DNA of 64,000 bases, from the NCBI RefSeq assembly GCF_001887595.1, contig NZ_CP017480.1, positions 2,384,001 to 2,448,000 of the forward strand. The letters are read 5' to 3'. Below the pieces are notes generated by a model. The model worked only from the letters and a program-made list of their open reading frames with translations, was not told where the DNA came from and did not search any database. A program made the translations under genes and the position numbers. Shown piece by piece: positions 37,581-46,704 of this stretch. The number at the start of each line of letters is the position of its first letter. Position 1 is the first letter of the stretch. Origin of the DNA: Luteibacter rhizovicinus DSM 16549 (GTDB lineage Bacteria > Pseudomonadota > Gammaproteobacteria > Xanthomonadales > Rhodanobacteraceae).

Positions 37581-38372
37581 TCAGGCCGCGTTGCGGCCTT
37601 CCAGTTCGTCGACCAGGCTCTGGATCTCCGTGCCGCCGGCCATCATGTCGAGCACCGCTTCCTTGGTGATGTCCTTCTTGGAGAAGGTGCCCATGGACTG
37701 GCCGCGGTTGAGCAGCGTGAAGCTGTCGGCGATCGGGTAAGCGTGGTGCACGTTATGGGTGATGAAGATCACCGAGATGCCGCGCTCGCGCGCCTGGTGG
37801 ATGAGCTTGAGCACGTTGCACGATTGCTTGACGCCGAGAGCGGCGGTGGGCTCGTCGAGGATCAGCACCTTGGCGCCGAAGTGGATGGCGCGCGCAATGG
37901 CGAGGCACTGGCGTTCACCGCCGGACATCGTGCCCACCGGCTGGCTGGCATCGCGCACGCGGATGCCCATCTCGCTCAGCTTGTCCCGGGCGGTCTCGTT
38001 GGCATAGTTCATGTCGATGACGGGAATGACGCCGAACAGCTTCTTGCGCGGTTCGCGACCGGCGAAGAAGTTGCGTGCCACGCTCATCAGCGGCACGAGT
38101 GCGAGATCCTGGTAGACCGTGGCGATGCCGCGGTCGAGGGCTTCGCGCGGCGAGTTGAAGTGCACGGCCTCGCCGTCGACGCGGTAGGAGCCCGAGCTCG
38201 GCTGGTGAACGCCGGCCAGGGTCTTGATCAGCGTGGACTTGCCCGCGCCGTTATCGCCGAGCAGGCAATGCACTTCGCCGCGCTTGAGGCGCAGGGTGAC
38301 GCCCTGCAGCGCAATGACGGTGCCGAAGAACTTGCTGACGTCGTCGAGTTCGAGGATGTAATCGTCGGCCAT
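37581..38372 (-). CDS. Inositol/sugar ABC transporter, single-domain ATPase
   Basis: 263 residues with one nucleotide-binding domain: Walker [10 protein letters not shown] (39-47), signature SGGER (150-154) and Walker B VLILDEP (169-175). Most ribose-type (CUT2) ATPases are ~500-residue tandem proteins; this is a single-domain FrcA-like form and must dimerise. Between the permease gene (10 bp) and iolC (13 bp), it powers uptake, presumably of myo-inositol. Confidence 0.92.
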   Translation of the reverse strand: MADDYILELDDVSKFFGTVIALQGVTLRLKRGEVHCLLGDNGAGKSTLIKTLAGVHQPSSGSYRVDGEAVHFNSPREALDRGIATVYQDLALVPLMSVARNFFAGREPRKKLFGVIPVIDMNYANETARDKLSEMGIRVRDASQPVGTMSGGERQCLAIARAIHFGAKVLILDEPTAALGVKQSCNVLKLIHQARERGISVIFITHNVHHAYPIADSFTLLNRGQSMGTFSKKDITKEAVLDMMAGGTEIQSLVDELEGRNAA

Positions 38373-38382
38373 GGTGGCGCTC

Positions 38383-39516
38383 CTACTTCGTCGCCGCAGC
38401 GCGGCTGCGGATGTAATGGTTGAACAGCACCGCCAGCAGCAACATGCCGCCGAGGAAGACGCGGTACCAGTCGGAATCGATATTGGTGTACGAGATGCCG
38501 ATCTGTACGACGCCGAAGATCAGCGCGCCGAAGCAGGCACCGATGACCGAACCGAAGCCACCGGTGAGCAGGGTGCCGCCGATGACCACGGCGATGATCG
38601 CTTCGAATTCCTTCTGCAGGCCGCGATCGGCCGCGGCGGAACCCACATCGGCGACCTGGAGCACGCCGAACAGGCAGGCGCAGAACGCGGTGAGGACGAA
38701 CAGCGAGATCTTCACGCGACGCACCGGCACGCCGACATTCTTCGCGGCGTTGGAATCGCCGCCGACGGTGTAGATCCAGTTGCCGAAGCGGGTGCGTGCA
38801 AGCACGAAGCCGGCGGCGAGCGCCATGACGATCCACCAGACGAGCACCTTGGGCAGGCCACCGACCACCGGCTCGCCGCTGGGCAGCTTGGTGATCAGGT
38901 CCATGCTGGCCAGGCCGTTGAACAGCCAGTGGAAGGTCGTGCCCTGGAACACGGCGGAGATCACCGGATCGTCGGTGAACTTGTCGCCGATGCCGCTGAC
39001 GATGGTGCTGTTGGCGAAGCTGGTGGAAAGCACCAGCGTGAGGCCACGCAGGATGAACATGAAAGCCAGCGTCACGATGAACGACGGCAGTTTCGTGCGG
39101 ACGACCAGGTAGCCGTTGAGCGCGCCCAGCGCCATGGAACCGACGAAGGCGAAGATCACCGCGGCCCACAGCGGCCAGCCGAGGTACATGGGTGGAATGG
39201 CGACCATGACGCCGGCGAAGCCGATCATCGAACCCATCGACAGATCGAATTCGCCGGCAATCATGAGGAGGCAGGCGCCCACGGCGATGATGCCGAGGTA
39301 GCCCGCCACCTGGGCCCAGTTGATGATGCCATCGAGCGCGAACATGCCCGAGCCGCCGGCGAAAACGCCGAAGAAGGCGAAGACGAGCACCGTGCCCGCG
39401 ATGGACCCGAGCTCGGGCCGGTCGAGCAGGATGCGCCACGGTGACAGCTTGCGTACGCGTTCGTCCGTGGGTTTCGTATCAGTCATGTTGGTAACGCTCT
39501 GGTTGATGGCACTCAT
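38383..39516 (-). CDS. Inositol/sugar ABC transporter permease (CUT2 type)
   Basis: 377 residues with about ten membrane helices. [20 protein letters not shown] and [20 protein letters not shown] are ribose-type permease signatures; [20 protein letters not shown] is the conserved loop contacting the ATPase. An unusually long loop lies at residues ~180-215 ([20 protein letters not shown]). The start at 39516 is favoured by an AGGA-like site; an ATG ten codons in lacks one. Second gene of the transport operon. Confidence 0.92.
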   Translation of the reverse strand: MSAINQSVTNMTDTKPTDERVRKLSPWRILLDRPELGSIAGTVLVFAFFGVFAGGSGMFALDGIINWAQVAGYLGIIAVGACLLMIAGEFDLSMGSMIGFAGVMVAIPPMYLGWPLWAAVIFAFVGSMALGALNGYLVVRTKLPSFIVTLAFMFILRGLTLVLSTSFANSTIVSGIGDKFTDDPVISAVFQGTTFHWLFNGLASMDLITKLPSGEPVVGGLPKVLVWWIVMALAAGFVLARTRFGNWIYTVGGDSNAAKNVGVPVRRVKISLFVLTAFCACLFGVLQVADVGSAAADRGLQKEFEAIIAVVIGGTLLTGGFGSVIGACFGALIFGVVQIGISYTNIDSDWYRVFLGGMLLLAVLFNHYIRSRAAATK

Positions 39517-39539
39517 GGCTCTTGGTCCTTACCTGTCGC

Positions 39540-40583
39540 TCAGCGGTACGTGCCGGCGTATTTTTCGACCGTCGCCACGTTGTCCTTGGTGACGAACGCG
39601 GGACCCGAGCTGACGCCCGTGGCGGTATAGACCGGATGCAGGTCGTACTGCGTCAGGCGGGCCTGGAACTTCGGGTTGGCCTTCAGCGCGGCGATGATCT
39701 TTGCCGGGTCGTTGGTCTTCTGGTCATGCGCGATCACCAGGGCGGCGATACCCATGTAGCCCTGCAGGTAGGGCTGCTGGTCGATCGCGTACTGGATGGT
39801 TCCGGACTTGATGCCGGCGATGATCGCGGGCGAGAGGTCGAAGGTGCCGAAGTTGATCTTGCCGGCCAGGTGCATGTCGTTGACGACCTTGATGGTCGGT
39901 TCGGCGGCATTCGGGCCGAGGGCCAGGATGGCCTGGGTCTTCGGGTTGCTGCGCAGGTAAGCGCTGACCTTGCTGGCGACCACGGTCGGGTCCATGCCGG
40001 TATCGATCATGGACGTCTTGCGCCAGTCCTTCACACCAATAGCGTCGGCAAAGCCCTGGCAGCGTTCGAACGAGGCGTTGTTGGTCGCGTAGTGGTTCAC
40101 GCAGACGAAGCTGGTGACGCCCGCGGCCTTGGCCCGGTCACCGGCAGCCTTGCCGGCGTCGTACTCACCCTGGCCCACGTGCAGGATCGCACCGAGCTTC
40201 TTGCTCTCGTCCGGCGTGCCCGAGTTGATCGTGACGATGGGGATGCCCTTGGCCGAGACCTTGGCGGCGGGGGCCTTGAGTACCGCGAAGCTGGCGATAT
40301 CGAAGGCGACGCCCTGGTAGTTGCGGGCCGCTGCCGATTCCAGCTGGCGAGCCATTTCGCTCAGGTCGCCGTTACCGGAACCGCGATAGTCGACATCGAC
40401 GCCGAAATCTTCGCCGGCCTGCTTGATCGAGTTCTTGATGGTGTTCCACCAGGAATCCGAATCCGCGGCGTGGGTAACCAGGACGTAACGGTCGCCGGGG
40501 GCCGCCTGGGAGGCGGGGGCGGCGAGGCCGAGGCCGAGGGCAAGGGCTGCAGCCAGGGTGGCTTGAATCAGTTTGGATCGCAT
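39540..40583 (-). CDS. Inositol/sugar ABC transporter periplasmic binding protein
   Basis: 347 residues. The signal peptide ends near ASQAAPG. The Peripla_BP_4 domain shows VLVTHAADSDSWWNTIKNSI, MARQLESAAARNYQGVAFDI, VTINSGTPDESKKLGAILHV and ILALGPNAAEPTIKVVND. First gene of the minus-strand block, 23 bp before the permease. GGAGG lies 6 nt before the ATG. Its high relative position and strong ribosome site fit an abundant periplasmic receptor. Inositol specificity is inferred from context. Confidence 0.93.
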   Translation of the reverse strand: MRSKLIQATLAAALALGLGLAAPASQAAPGDRYVLVTHAADSDSWWNTIKNSIKQAGEDFGVDVDYRGSGNGDLSEMARQLESAAARNYQGVAFDIASFAVLKAPAAKVSAKGIPIVTINSGTPDESKKLGAILHVGQGEYDAGKAAGDRAKAAGVTSFVCVNHYATNNASFERCQGFADAIGVKDWRKTSMIDTGMDPTVVASKVSAYLRSNPKTQAILALGPNAAEPTIKVVNDMHLAGKINFGTFDLSPAIIAGIKSGTIQYAIDQQPYLQGYMGIAALVIAHDQKTNDPAKIIAALKANPKFQARLTQYDLHPVYTATGVSSGPAFVTKDNVATVEKYAGTYR

Positions 40584-40782
40584 AGTGCCTCCACAGGAGA
40601 CCGGGTCTACCGGCCGGACGGGTGTCGAACGCGACGCGGCCGTACGGGCCGCTTTTTTGCCGAAAGCGGACCGAGCATGGACCCGCCGTTCCAGCGTTGC
40701 AATTTGCATTGCAGCAAAAAAATAAATGGAAAATTCATTCCATCGCGTGCTTCAATGCGGCCGGTCCCCACTGGAGCGCCCG
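40584..40782. promoter_or_regulatory. Divergent control region of the inositol regulon
   Basis: The 199 bp between the binding-protein gene (minus) and the RpiR regulator gene (plus) contain two inverted repeats, GCAAT-TTGC-ATTGC (40699-40712) and ATGGAA-AATTCA-TTCCAT (40726-40743). They sit in the only AT-rich part of the gap, about 40-85 bp before the regulator ATG. They are candidate operators for the RpiR protein and could control both directions. Confidence 0.6.
40636..40658 (+). terminator. Terminator-like hairpin in the divergent region
   Basis: GCGGCC-GTACG-GGCCGC followed by six T residues has intrinsic-terminator form on the plus strand only. No plus-strand gene precedes it, so it would stop spurious rightward transcription towards the regulator gene; on the minus strand the hairpin lacks a U-run. 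Confidence 0.6.
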
Positions 40783-41649
40783 ATGGCCAAACGAAGCGAA
40801 GCCGATGCCCTCATGCAGCGCATCGCCGAGGAGTTCGAGGCCCTCCCGCGCCAGTTGCAGGGGGTGGCGCGGTACCTTGAGGAACATCGCAGTTCGATCA
40901 TGGTCCAGCGCGTCGGTGAGATTGCCGAAGGCTGCGGCGTGCATGCCTCGGCGGTGGTCCGTTTCGCCCAGCGCTTCGGCTATTCCGGCTTCACCGAGAT
41001 GCAGTCGGTGTTCCGCGACGCATTCACCGCGCAGGCGTCGCCCTCGCGCAGCTACCAGCAGCGCATCCGCAGCGTGATCAAGAACCGCGCGTCGGCGATG
41101 CCGGCCGTGGAGATCGCCTCGCGCTTCATCGATGCCAGCCGTGCCGGCCTGGACGAGCTTGCCGAGCAACTCGACGAGACGCGTTTCCAGAAGGCCGTGG
41201 ACATGCTTGCCACCGCCGAGAACATCTACGTGATGGGCGTGCGGCGCTCGTTCGCCATCGCTACGTATATCGCCTATGCGCTGCAGCACACGCAGAAGCG
41301 CGTGCACCTGGTCAGTGGCCTGGGTGGCATGTTCCGCGAGCAGTTGCGCAGCATGGGCAAGGGCGATGCACTCATCGCCATCAGTTTTCCGCCGTTTGGC
41401 AAGGAAACGCTTTACGCGATGCGGGTGGCGCAACAGCACAAGGCTAGTGTGCTGGCTATCACCGAGAGCGATCTCGGCCCGCTCGCCCGCCATTCGGACG
41501 TTTTGCTCAAGGTGAAGGAGGGGAGCGCCTTCGCGTTCCGAGGCCTCACCAGCACCATGTGCCTGTGCCAGGCGTTGTTCGTCGCGCTGGCCTACCGGCT
41601 CGAACTCACAGTTGAAGAAACACTTCCCCGAGGAGAATACGATGATTGA
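40783..41649 (+). CDS. MurR/RpiR-family transcriptional regulator of inositol genes
   Basis: 288 residues. The N-terminal HTH_6 domain (residues ~1-80) includes GEIAEGCGVHASAVVRFAQR, then FGYSGFTEMQSVFRDAF. The C-terminal SIS domain (residues ~130-265) includes NIYVMGVRRSFAIATYIAYA and GDALIAISFPPFGKET. SIS domains bind phosphosugars, so the inducer could be a phosphorylated pathway intermediate. Its stop overlaps the iolG start by 8 bp, and it is divergent from the transport/catabolic operon, making it the obvious regulator. Confidence 0.92.
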   Translation: MAKRSEADALMQRIAEEFEALPRQLQGVARYLEEHRSSIMVQRVGEIAEGCGVHASAVVRFAQRFGYSGFTEMQSVFRDAFTAQASPSRSYQQRIRSVIKNRASAMPAVEIASRFIDASRAGLDELAEQLDETRFQKAVDMLATAENIYVMGVRRSFAIATYIAYALQHTQKRVHLVSGLGGMFREQLRSMGKGDALIAISFPPFGKETLYAMRVAQQHKASVLAITESDLGPLARHSDVLLKVKEGSAFAFRGLTSTMCLCQALFVALAYRLELTVEETLPRGEYDD

Positions 41650-42634
41650 AGTTGCCGTTCTCGGTGCCGGTCGCATCGGCAAGATTCACGCGGGCAATGT
41701 CGCCCGCCACCCGGAAGCGCGCCTGCGCTATGTGGTGGACGTGCACGCGCCCTCGGCGCAGGAACTTGCGGACAAGCATGCTGCGAAGGTCGCCACGGTC
41801 GACGAGGCCCTGAATGATCCGGCCGTCGGCGCCGTCGTCATCGGTTCCAGCACGGATACGCATGCCGACCTGATTCATCGTGCCGCCGCCGCGGGCAAGG
41901 CGATTTTCTGCGAGAAGCCGGTCGACCTCGACGTGGAGCGCGCGCGCTCCTGTCAGGCTGCCGTGGAAAAAGCCGGCGTGGTTTGCATGATCGCGTTCCA
42001 GCGTCGTTTCGATCCGACCTTCTCGGCGTTGAAGAAGCGCCTGGTCGACGGCGAGATCGGTACGCCGGAACTGCTCATCGTCACCAGTCGCGATCCGGGC
42101 GCGCCGCCGGTGAGCTACATCAAGAGCTCGGGCGGCATCTTCAAGGACATGCTGATCCACGACTTCGACATCTTCCGCTGGATCCTCGACGACGAAGCCG
42201 TGAGCGTGCACGCCACCGGCAGCTGCCTGACCGATCCGGCGATCGAGGCGGCCGGCGACATCGATACCACGGCCGTCACCATTCGCACGAAAAGCGGCAG
42301 GCTCTGCCAGATCAATACCTCGCGCCGCGCGGCCTACGGTTACGACCAGCGCTTCGAGGTGCTCGGCAGCAAGGGCATGCTCCAGGCCGGCAATGTGTCG
42401 CCGACCCAGGTGGTGTCGCACACGTCTAAGCACATCGCCCATGATCTCCCGGAGCACTTTTTCCTCGAGCGTTATCGCGAGGCCTATGCTGCGGAAATCG
42501 CCCACTTCTTCGATGCGCTGGTGGCGGGTACGCCGGTGCGCACCACGATCGCCGATGGCATCAAGGCGCTGGAGCTGGCCGAAGCCGCGGCACGTTCCTG
42601 GCGTGAAGGCCAGGCCGTGGCCGTGAACATCTGA
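41642..42634 (+). CDS. iolG: Inositol 2-dehydrogenase
   Basis: 330 residues, Gfo/Idh/MocA family. The Rossmann motif is VLGAGRIG (residues 6-13), catalytic Lys lies in C-EKP (91-93), and GGIFKDMLIHDFDIFRW carries the Asp/His catalytic residues. Typical IDH sequence AFQRRFDPTFSALKKRL is present. It oxidises myo-inositol to scyllo-inosose with NAD+, the first step of the pathway. The start overlaps the regulator stop, with GAGGAG 6-8 nt upstream. Confidence 0.94.
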   Translation: MIEVAVLGAGRIGKIHAGNVARHPEARLRYVVDVHAPSAQELADKHAAKVATVDEALNDPAVGAVVIGSSTDTHADLIHRAAAAGKAIFCEKPVDLDVERARSCQAAVEKAGVVCMIAFQRRFDPTFSALKKRLVDGEIGTPELLIVTSRDPGAPPVSYIKSSGGIFKDMLIHDFDIFRWILDDEAVSVHATGSCLTDPAIEAAGDIDTTAVTIRTKSGRLCQINTSRRAAYGYDQRFEVLGSKGMLQAGNVSPTQVVSHTSKHIAHDLPEHFFLERYREAYAAEIAHFFDALVAGTPVRTTIADGIKALELAEAAARSWREGQAVAVNI

Positions 42635-42649
42635 CCCGGAGCGCCTTCC

Positions 42650-43666
42650 ATGACTTCCCTTCGTATCGGCCTCGCCGGCCTCGGTCGGCTCGGCCAGCGC
42701 TATGCCGAGAACCTCGCCCGGGCCGTGCCGCGGGCCGAGCTGGCCGCCGTATGCAGTCCCGTCGAGAGCGAGCGCGCCTGGGCGCGCGACACGCTTGGCA
42801 TTTCGACCATCTACACCGACTACGCGGAGATGCTCGCCGATCCCTCGCTCGACGCCGTCTTCCTGGTCACGCCGACCTCGTTGCATGCATCGCAGATCGA
42901 GCAGGCGCTCGATGCGGGCAAGCACGTATTCTGCGAGAAGCCGTTGTCGCTGGAGCTGGAAGACTGCCGCCGTGCCGCTGCGCATGCGGAAAAGGCCGGC
43001 AAGCGGGCGATGGTCGGTTTCGTCCGGCGCTTCGACGAGAGCTACCGGCATGCGTTCCAGCACATCGAGGCCGGCGGCATCGGCAGCCCGTTCCTGGTCT
43101 ATTCGCAGACGACCGACCTTGCCGACCCCAGCGGTGCCTTCCTGAAGTTCGCGCCGACCAGCGGCGGGATCTTCCTCGATTGCAGCGTGCACGACGTGGA
43201 CCTGGCGCGCTGGTTGCTCGGCCGCCCGAAGGCGAAGAAGGTCTATTCGACCGGCACGGTGGCGATGTATCCGCCGTTGGAGGCCATGGGCGATGTGGAT
43301 AACGGGATCGCGATCGTCGAGTTCGAAGGCGGCCGCATGGCGATGTTCTATGCCTCGCGCACGCAGGCTCATGGGCACGACACGCACACCGATGTCACGG
43401 GCACGGCGGGGCGTGTGAGCGTCGGCCGTAATCCGCGCGCGGATCGCGTGGAGATCGCCGATGCGCATGGTGTGCGGAATACGGTGGTGCCGTCGTTCTA
43501 CGAGCGCTTCGCCCCGGCCTTCGTGACCCAGGCGAAGCATTTCGTCGATGCGGTGCTCGATGACACCCCGTTCGAGCTGACGATGGACGACGCGGTCGAG
43601 GCGACGCGGATCGCCGTGGCCTTGCGGGAGTCGTTGCAGAGCGGGCAGCCGGTTTTGCTGGACTGA
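42650..43666 (+). CDS. Second Gfo/Idh/MocA dehydrogenase (inositol-isomer dehydrogenase candidate)
   Basis: 338 residues. It has GLAGLGRLGQRYAENLAR, catalytic EKP at 96-98 and GGIFLDCSVHDVDLARWLLG. It is clearly a paralogue of iolG but with a longer C-terminal region. Being 15 bp downstream of iolG, it may act on scyllo- or D-chiro-inositol (IolW/IolX-like role), feeding other isomers into the same pathway. The exact substrate cannot be deduced. Confidence 0.88.
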   Translation: MTSLRIGLAGLGRLGQRYAENLARAVPRAELAAVCSPVESERAWARDTLGISTIYTDYAEMLADPSLDAVFLVTPTSLHASQIEQALDAGKHVFCEKPLSLELEDCRRAAAHAEKAGKRAMVGFVRRFDESYRHAFQHIEAGGIGSPFLVYSQTTDLADPSGAFLKFAPTSGGIFLDCSVHDVDLARWLLGRPKAKKVYSTGTVAMYPPLEAMGDVDNGIAIVEFEGGRMAMFYASRTQAHGHDTHTDVTGTAGRVSVGRNPRADRVEIADAHGVRNTVVPSFYERFAPAFVTQAKHFVDAVLDDTPFELTMDDAVEATRIAVALRESLQSGQPVLLD

Positions 43667-43698
43667 GGTGCAAGAGCCTCTGCGAGGCTCAGGTGCAA

Positions 43699-43795
43699 GA
43701 GCATCGCCGATGAATCGGCTCCCACAGAAAGCGGCTCCCACAGGAAGCAGCTCCTGCTCCCTGTGGGAGCCGATTCATCGGCGATAGGGTGCTAG
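43699..43795. repeat. REP-like arms, tail-to-tail
   Basis: An inverted GAT/ATC arm, a partial head (GCGGCTCCCACAG) and a forward GAT/ATC arm followed by the centre fragment AGGGTGCTAGCCG. It looks like a rearranged or fused pair of composites. Confidence 0.8.
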
Positions 43796-43882
43796 CCGAA
43801 CCCCTCATGAAACCCTCATGAAAATCCCTTCATAAACCTTCAATGACGCACCGCAACAACGCCAAGGTATAATCCTCCGGCC

Positions 43883-45115
43883 ATGTCTCTCCCTCCCCTC
43901 GTTCCTACCCGCGGCCGGCGCTTCGCCGTGACCGCGCGCATCCTCTCCTCGGTCGTCTTCTCCTTCGTCTGCTACCTGTGCATCGGCATTCCGCTTGCCG
44001 TGTTGCCGGGCTTTGCACACCTCGACCTGGGCTATTCCACGATCATCGCCGGCCTGGCCGTGAGTGCGCAGTATCTTGCGACCCTGCTCAGTCGGCCGCA
44101 TGCCGGCCGCATGGCGGATGCGATGGGGCCGAAACGGACCGTCGTCGCCGGCTTGGTCGTGCTGGCGATTTCCGGCCTGTTCCTCGCTCTCGGCGCCATC
44201 GTGCCGAAGATGCCGGGGCTGTCGCTCACCCTGATCCTGCTGAGCCGCCTCGGCCTTGGATTTGCCGAAAGCTGGGTCAGCACCGGGGCGATCACCTGGG
44301 GTATCGGCGGCATAGGCGGCGAGCACACGGCGCGGGTGATCTCCTGGAACGGCATCGCCACTTACGGCGGCATCGCCGTCGGTGCGCCGCTGGGTGTGAC
44401 CCTGGCGCGGGATCATGGCCTCATTTCGCTGGGTATCCTCACCTTCGCTCTTGGACTCGTGGCGCTGCCCTTTGCGCTGATGAAGGCACGCATCGCGCCG
44501 AGTCATGGCGAGCGTCTGCCGTTCAAGAGCGTGCTGACGCGCGTCATGCCCTATGGCGCGGGCCTGGCGCTGGGCTCGATCGGCTTCGGTTCCCTGTCGA
44601 CCTTCGTGGCCTTGTATTACGCCAGCCGCGACTGGTCGGATGCGGCGCTTTCCCTCTCGGTGTTCGGCGGCTGCTTCATCGGCATTCGCCTGATTTTCGG
44701 CAATGCGATCGACCGCTTCGGCGGCTATCGCGTCGCCATCGTCTCGTTCGTGGTCGAATGCCTCGGGCTGATCCTGCTCTGGCTCGGCACGACCCCCCAC
44801 GCCGCACTTGCCGGTGCCGCGCTGACCGGATCGGGCTTTGCCCTGGTCTTTCCCGCGCTGGGCGTCGAAGCCGTCGGCCGGGTCAGCACGCACAATCGCG
44901 GCGCGGCGCTGGGTGCCTATTCGGTCTTCCTCGATGTCGCCTTGGGCCTGACGGGTCCGGTTGGCGGCTGGATCGCAGGCTTGTACGACTATCCCGCCAT
45001 CTTCCTGGCAGCGGGTTTCGCGGCGCTGGCGGCGGCGATCCTGTCGGTGTCGCTGTACCTGCGTTTCGGTCGCGATGCACCGCCGCGCGATCAGCGGGCC
45101 AATGCACGGGCATAA
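43883..45115 (+). CDS. MFS transporter (YfcJ/YhhS-like)
   Basis: 410 residues, twelve membrane segments. AGLAVSAQYLATLLSRPHAG with RMADAMGPKR is the conserved loop 2-3 motif; LGLGFAESWVSTGAITWGIG is characteristic of the YfcJ/YhhS subgroup, putative sugar or drug effluxers. It is preceded by two 11-bp CCCTCATGAAA direct repeats (43802-43823). The substrate is unknown. Confidence 0.88.
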   Translation: MSLPPLVPTRGRRFAVTARILSSVVFSFVCYLCIGIPLAVLPGFAHLDLGYSTIIAGLAVSAQYLATLLSRPHAGRMADAMGPKRTVVAGLVVLAISGLFLALGAIVPKMPGLSLTLILLSRLGLGFAESWVSTGAITWGIGGIGGEHTARVISWNGIATYGGIAVGAPLGVTLARDHGLISLGILTFALGLVALPFALMKARIAPSHGERLPFKSVLTRVMPYGAGLALGSIGFGSLSTFVALYYASRDWSDAALSLSVFGGCFIGIRLIFGNAIDRFGGYRVAIVSFVVECLGLILLWLGTTPHAALAGAALTGSGFALVFPALGVEAVGRVSTHNRGAALGAYSVFLDVALGLTGPVGGWIAGLYDYPAIFLAAGFAALAAAILSVSLYLRFGRDAPPRDQRANARA

Positions 45116-45145
45116 TGGCCGTCTGATCCCTCACGAGTGCTCTTC

Positions 45146-45541
45146 ATGCCGTACGACCGTAGCTGGATGGGCTTTGGCATCATCGGTGCCCTGGAATCGG
45201 GCGGCATCGCGCTGCTGGTCGGCATCGTCGTCTACGCGCTGCTGCATTTCCTCGCAGGCAAGAGCAACGGCTGGAGCGACGGCAAGGAAATCTCCATCGC
45301 CTTCATCCTCAGCGTGGCGATCGGCGGCGGCCAGGATCTGTGGGACCTGCTCTACTTCACCATGGCGCCCCTGCAGTCACTGACACTGTTGCAGCTGAAG
45401 CTGGCCGCCGTGCACGATCCCGACGCCATCGGCCTGCGCGTGTTCTTCGACATCGTCGGTGCGCTGATCGGTGCCTGCATCGGTTGGGTGTTGTTCTCCG
45501 GCGGCCTGAAGCGCCTCCTCGCCGGCATGCGCTCACCCTGA
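45146..45541 (+). CDS. Hypothetical membrane protein
   Basis: 131 residues from the ATG at 45146 (a GTG at 45137 is an alternative). Three or four hydrophobic stretches are visible: GFGIIGALESGGIALLVGIV, ISIAFILSVAIGGGQDLWDL and VFFDIVGALIGACIGWVLFS. No family is recognised. It follows the MFS gene by 30 bp and may be co-transcribed. Confidence 0.72.
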   Translation: MPYDRSWMGFGIIGALESGGIALLVGIVVYALLHFLAGKSNGWSDGKEISIAFILSVAIGGGQDLWDLLYFTMAPLQSLTLLQLKLAAVHDPDAIGLRVFFDIVGALIGACIGWVLFSGGLKRLLAGMRSP

Positions 45542-45562
45542 CGCAGTAGTGCCGCCGCTTTG

Positions 45563-45645
45563 TGTGGGAGCCGCTTCAGCGGCGATTGGGCGCTTGCTAC
45601 AACCTTGCCCGCTGCCGCGGGATCGCCGATGAATCGGCTCCCACA
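45563..45645. repeat. REP-like 83-bp composite repeat
   Basis: A GCT/AGC arm, the type I centre (GGGCGCTTGCTACAACCTTG and CCCGCTGCCGCGGG) and an inverted GAT/ATC arm. It lies between convergent genes. Confidence 0.9.
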
Positions 45646-45654
45646 GGTCATCGG

Positions 45655-46422
45655 TCAGCTTTTGTGGGCAAACATCCAGTTCCACAGGTCGGGCGTCGCA
45701 TACGCCTTCTCCCACGAGCCGTGATTCACACCGGGGAACTCGGTGTATTTCACTTCGGCCTTGCGCTCAAGCAGCGCAGCGTTCATCCGGCGGGATTGCT
45801 CGGTCGGCACCACGTGGTCGTCACCCCCGTGGAAAATCCACACCGGTAGCGTGCCGATCGTCTTCGCCGTCCACGCGTAGGCATCCTCGCCCTTGGGCAC
45901 ACCGTGCACGTAGAGATTGCGCCCGTCGTCCGGCAAGGCTTCGACGCCGCCGCAGATGATGGCTGCTGCCGCGAACAGACCGGGGTGGTCGGCGGCGATC
46001 TGCCATGAGCCGAAACCACCCATCGACAAGCCGGTGAGGTATAGGCGCTTACGGTCGCCGTGGAACTCCTTCACGCTCTTTTCGAGTGCCGCCAGCGCCA
46101 TGTCGGCATCGGCCTTGTCGGTCCACTCGGTGTCGTCAGGCGCTTGCGGAATCACCACCACGGCGGGGAAATCCGTGTGCTGTTTCAGCCAGGGCGGCAG
46201 ACCCTGCGACAGCTGGGCCTGGTTGTCATCGCCGCGCTCGCCGCTACCGTGGAGAAACAGAACGACGGCCGGATGCTTGCCCTCCACATCGGCAGGCACG
46301 AAGACCTGATAACGGTAGGTCTTGCCGTGGAGGTCGACGCTGCGTTCGACGAAGTGGGCGGGTGCGGCGGAGACGGTGCTCATGGCGGTCATGGCGGTGA
46401 GGAAGGCGAGGGCGCGCAGCAT
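45655..46422 (-). CDS. Exported alpha/beta-hydrolase esterase (PHB-depolymerase/prolyl-oligopeptidase-like)
   Basis: 255 residues. A signal peptide (MLRALAFLTAMTAMSTVSAA) is followed by YRYQVFVPADVEGKHPAVVL, FLHGSGERGDDN (oxyanion region), nucleophile Ser in YLTGLSMGGFGSW, Asp in FHGGDDHVVPTEQS and His in FPGVNHGSWEKAY. This is the pattern of secreted esterases related to PHB depolymerases and carbohydrate esterases; the substrate is unknown. The ATG at 46422 gives the signal peptide; the longer frame adds unstructured sequence. Confidence 0.88.
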   Translation of the reverse strand: MLRALAFLTAMTAMSTVSAAPAHFVERSVDLHGKTYRYQVFVPADVEGKHPAVVLFLHGSGERGDDNQAQLSQGLPPWLKQHTDFPAVVVIPQAPDDTEWTDKADADMALAALEKSVKEFHGDRKRLYLTGLSMGGFGSWQIAADHPGLFAAAAIICGGVEALPDDGRNLYVHGVPKGEDAYAWTAKTIGTLPVWIFHGGDDHVVPTEQSRRMNAALLERKAEVKYTEFPGVNHGSWEKAYATPDLWNWMFAHKS

Positions 46423-46560
46423 GCTGGTGATCCCGTGGTGGCAGGAGGCCGAGTCAAGCGGAGTAACGCGCGTATCGCAAGCCTTGTTCGCGGCTCGACT
46501 TTCGGCCTTGCTGGGCGGCTCGGCTTCGCCGTCGCTCCTCACACTTGGGCGTCTCGCGGG

Positions 46561-46704
46561 GAGACCTTGGTGTCCACCCTCGCTGCTCAGACAGGTCCTC
46601 CGCGTTCCGTAGCGGAAAGGCCGCTGACGCGGCCCGTGTACTTATCTGGCCTACGGCCGCTGCACTTGTGCGGAACTCGCCTCGAGGGTGGACACCAAGG
46701 TCTC
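46561..46704. mobile_element. 144-bp MITE-like element, copy 1
   Basis: Bounded by a perfect 22-bp terminal inverted repeat: GAGACCTTGGTGTCCACCCT with CG at 46561-46582 and its reverse complement at 46683-46704. The interior holds small hairpins (TTCCG-TAG-CGGAA, GGCCGC-TGAC-GCGGCC, GGCC-TAC-GGCC) and no ORF of its own. Copy 2 at 46950-47093 is inverted and about 90% identical by eye. No clear target-site duplication. Confidence 0.8.

Noticed and set aside
41606..43741. Long minus-strand frame opposite iolG and its paralogue
   Set aside because: The plus-strand genes carry Rossmann and EKP motifs; the antisense frame has none and runs into repeat sequence.
43689..43882. Riboswitch or structured leader before the MFS gene
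   Set aside because: The secondary structure there is explained by the REP-like arms; no known riboswitch core was recognised.
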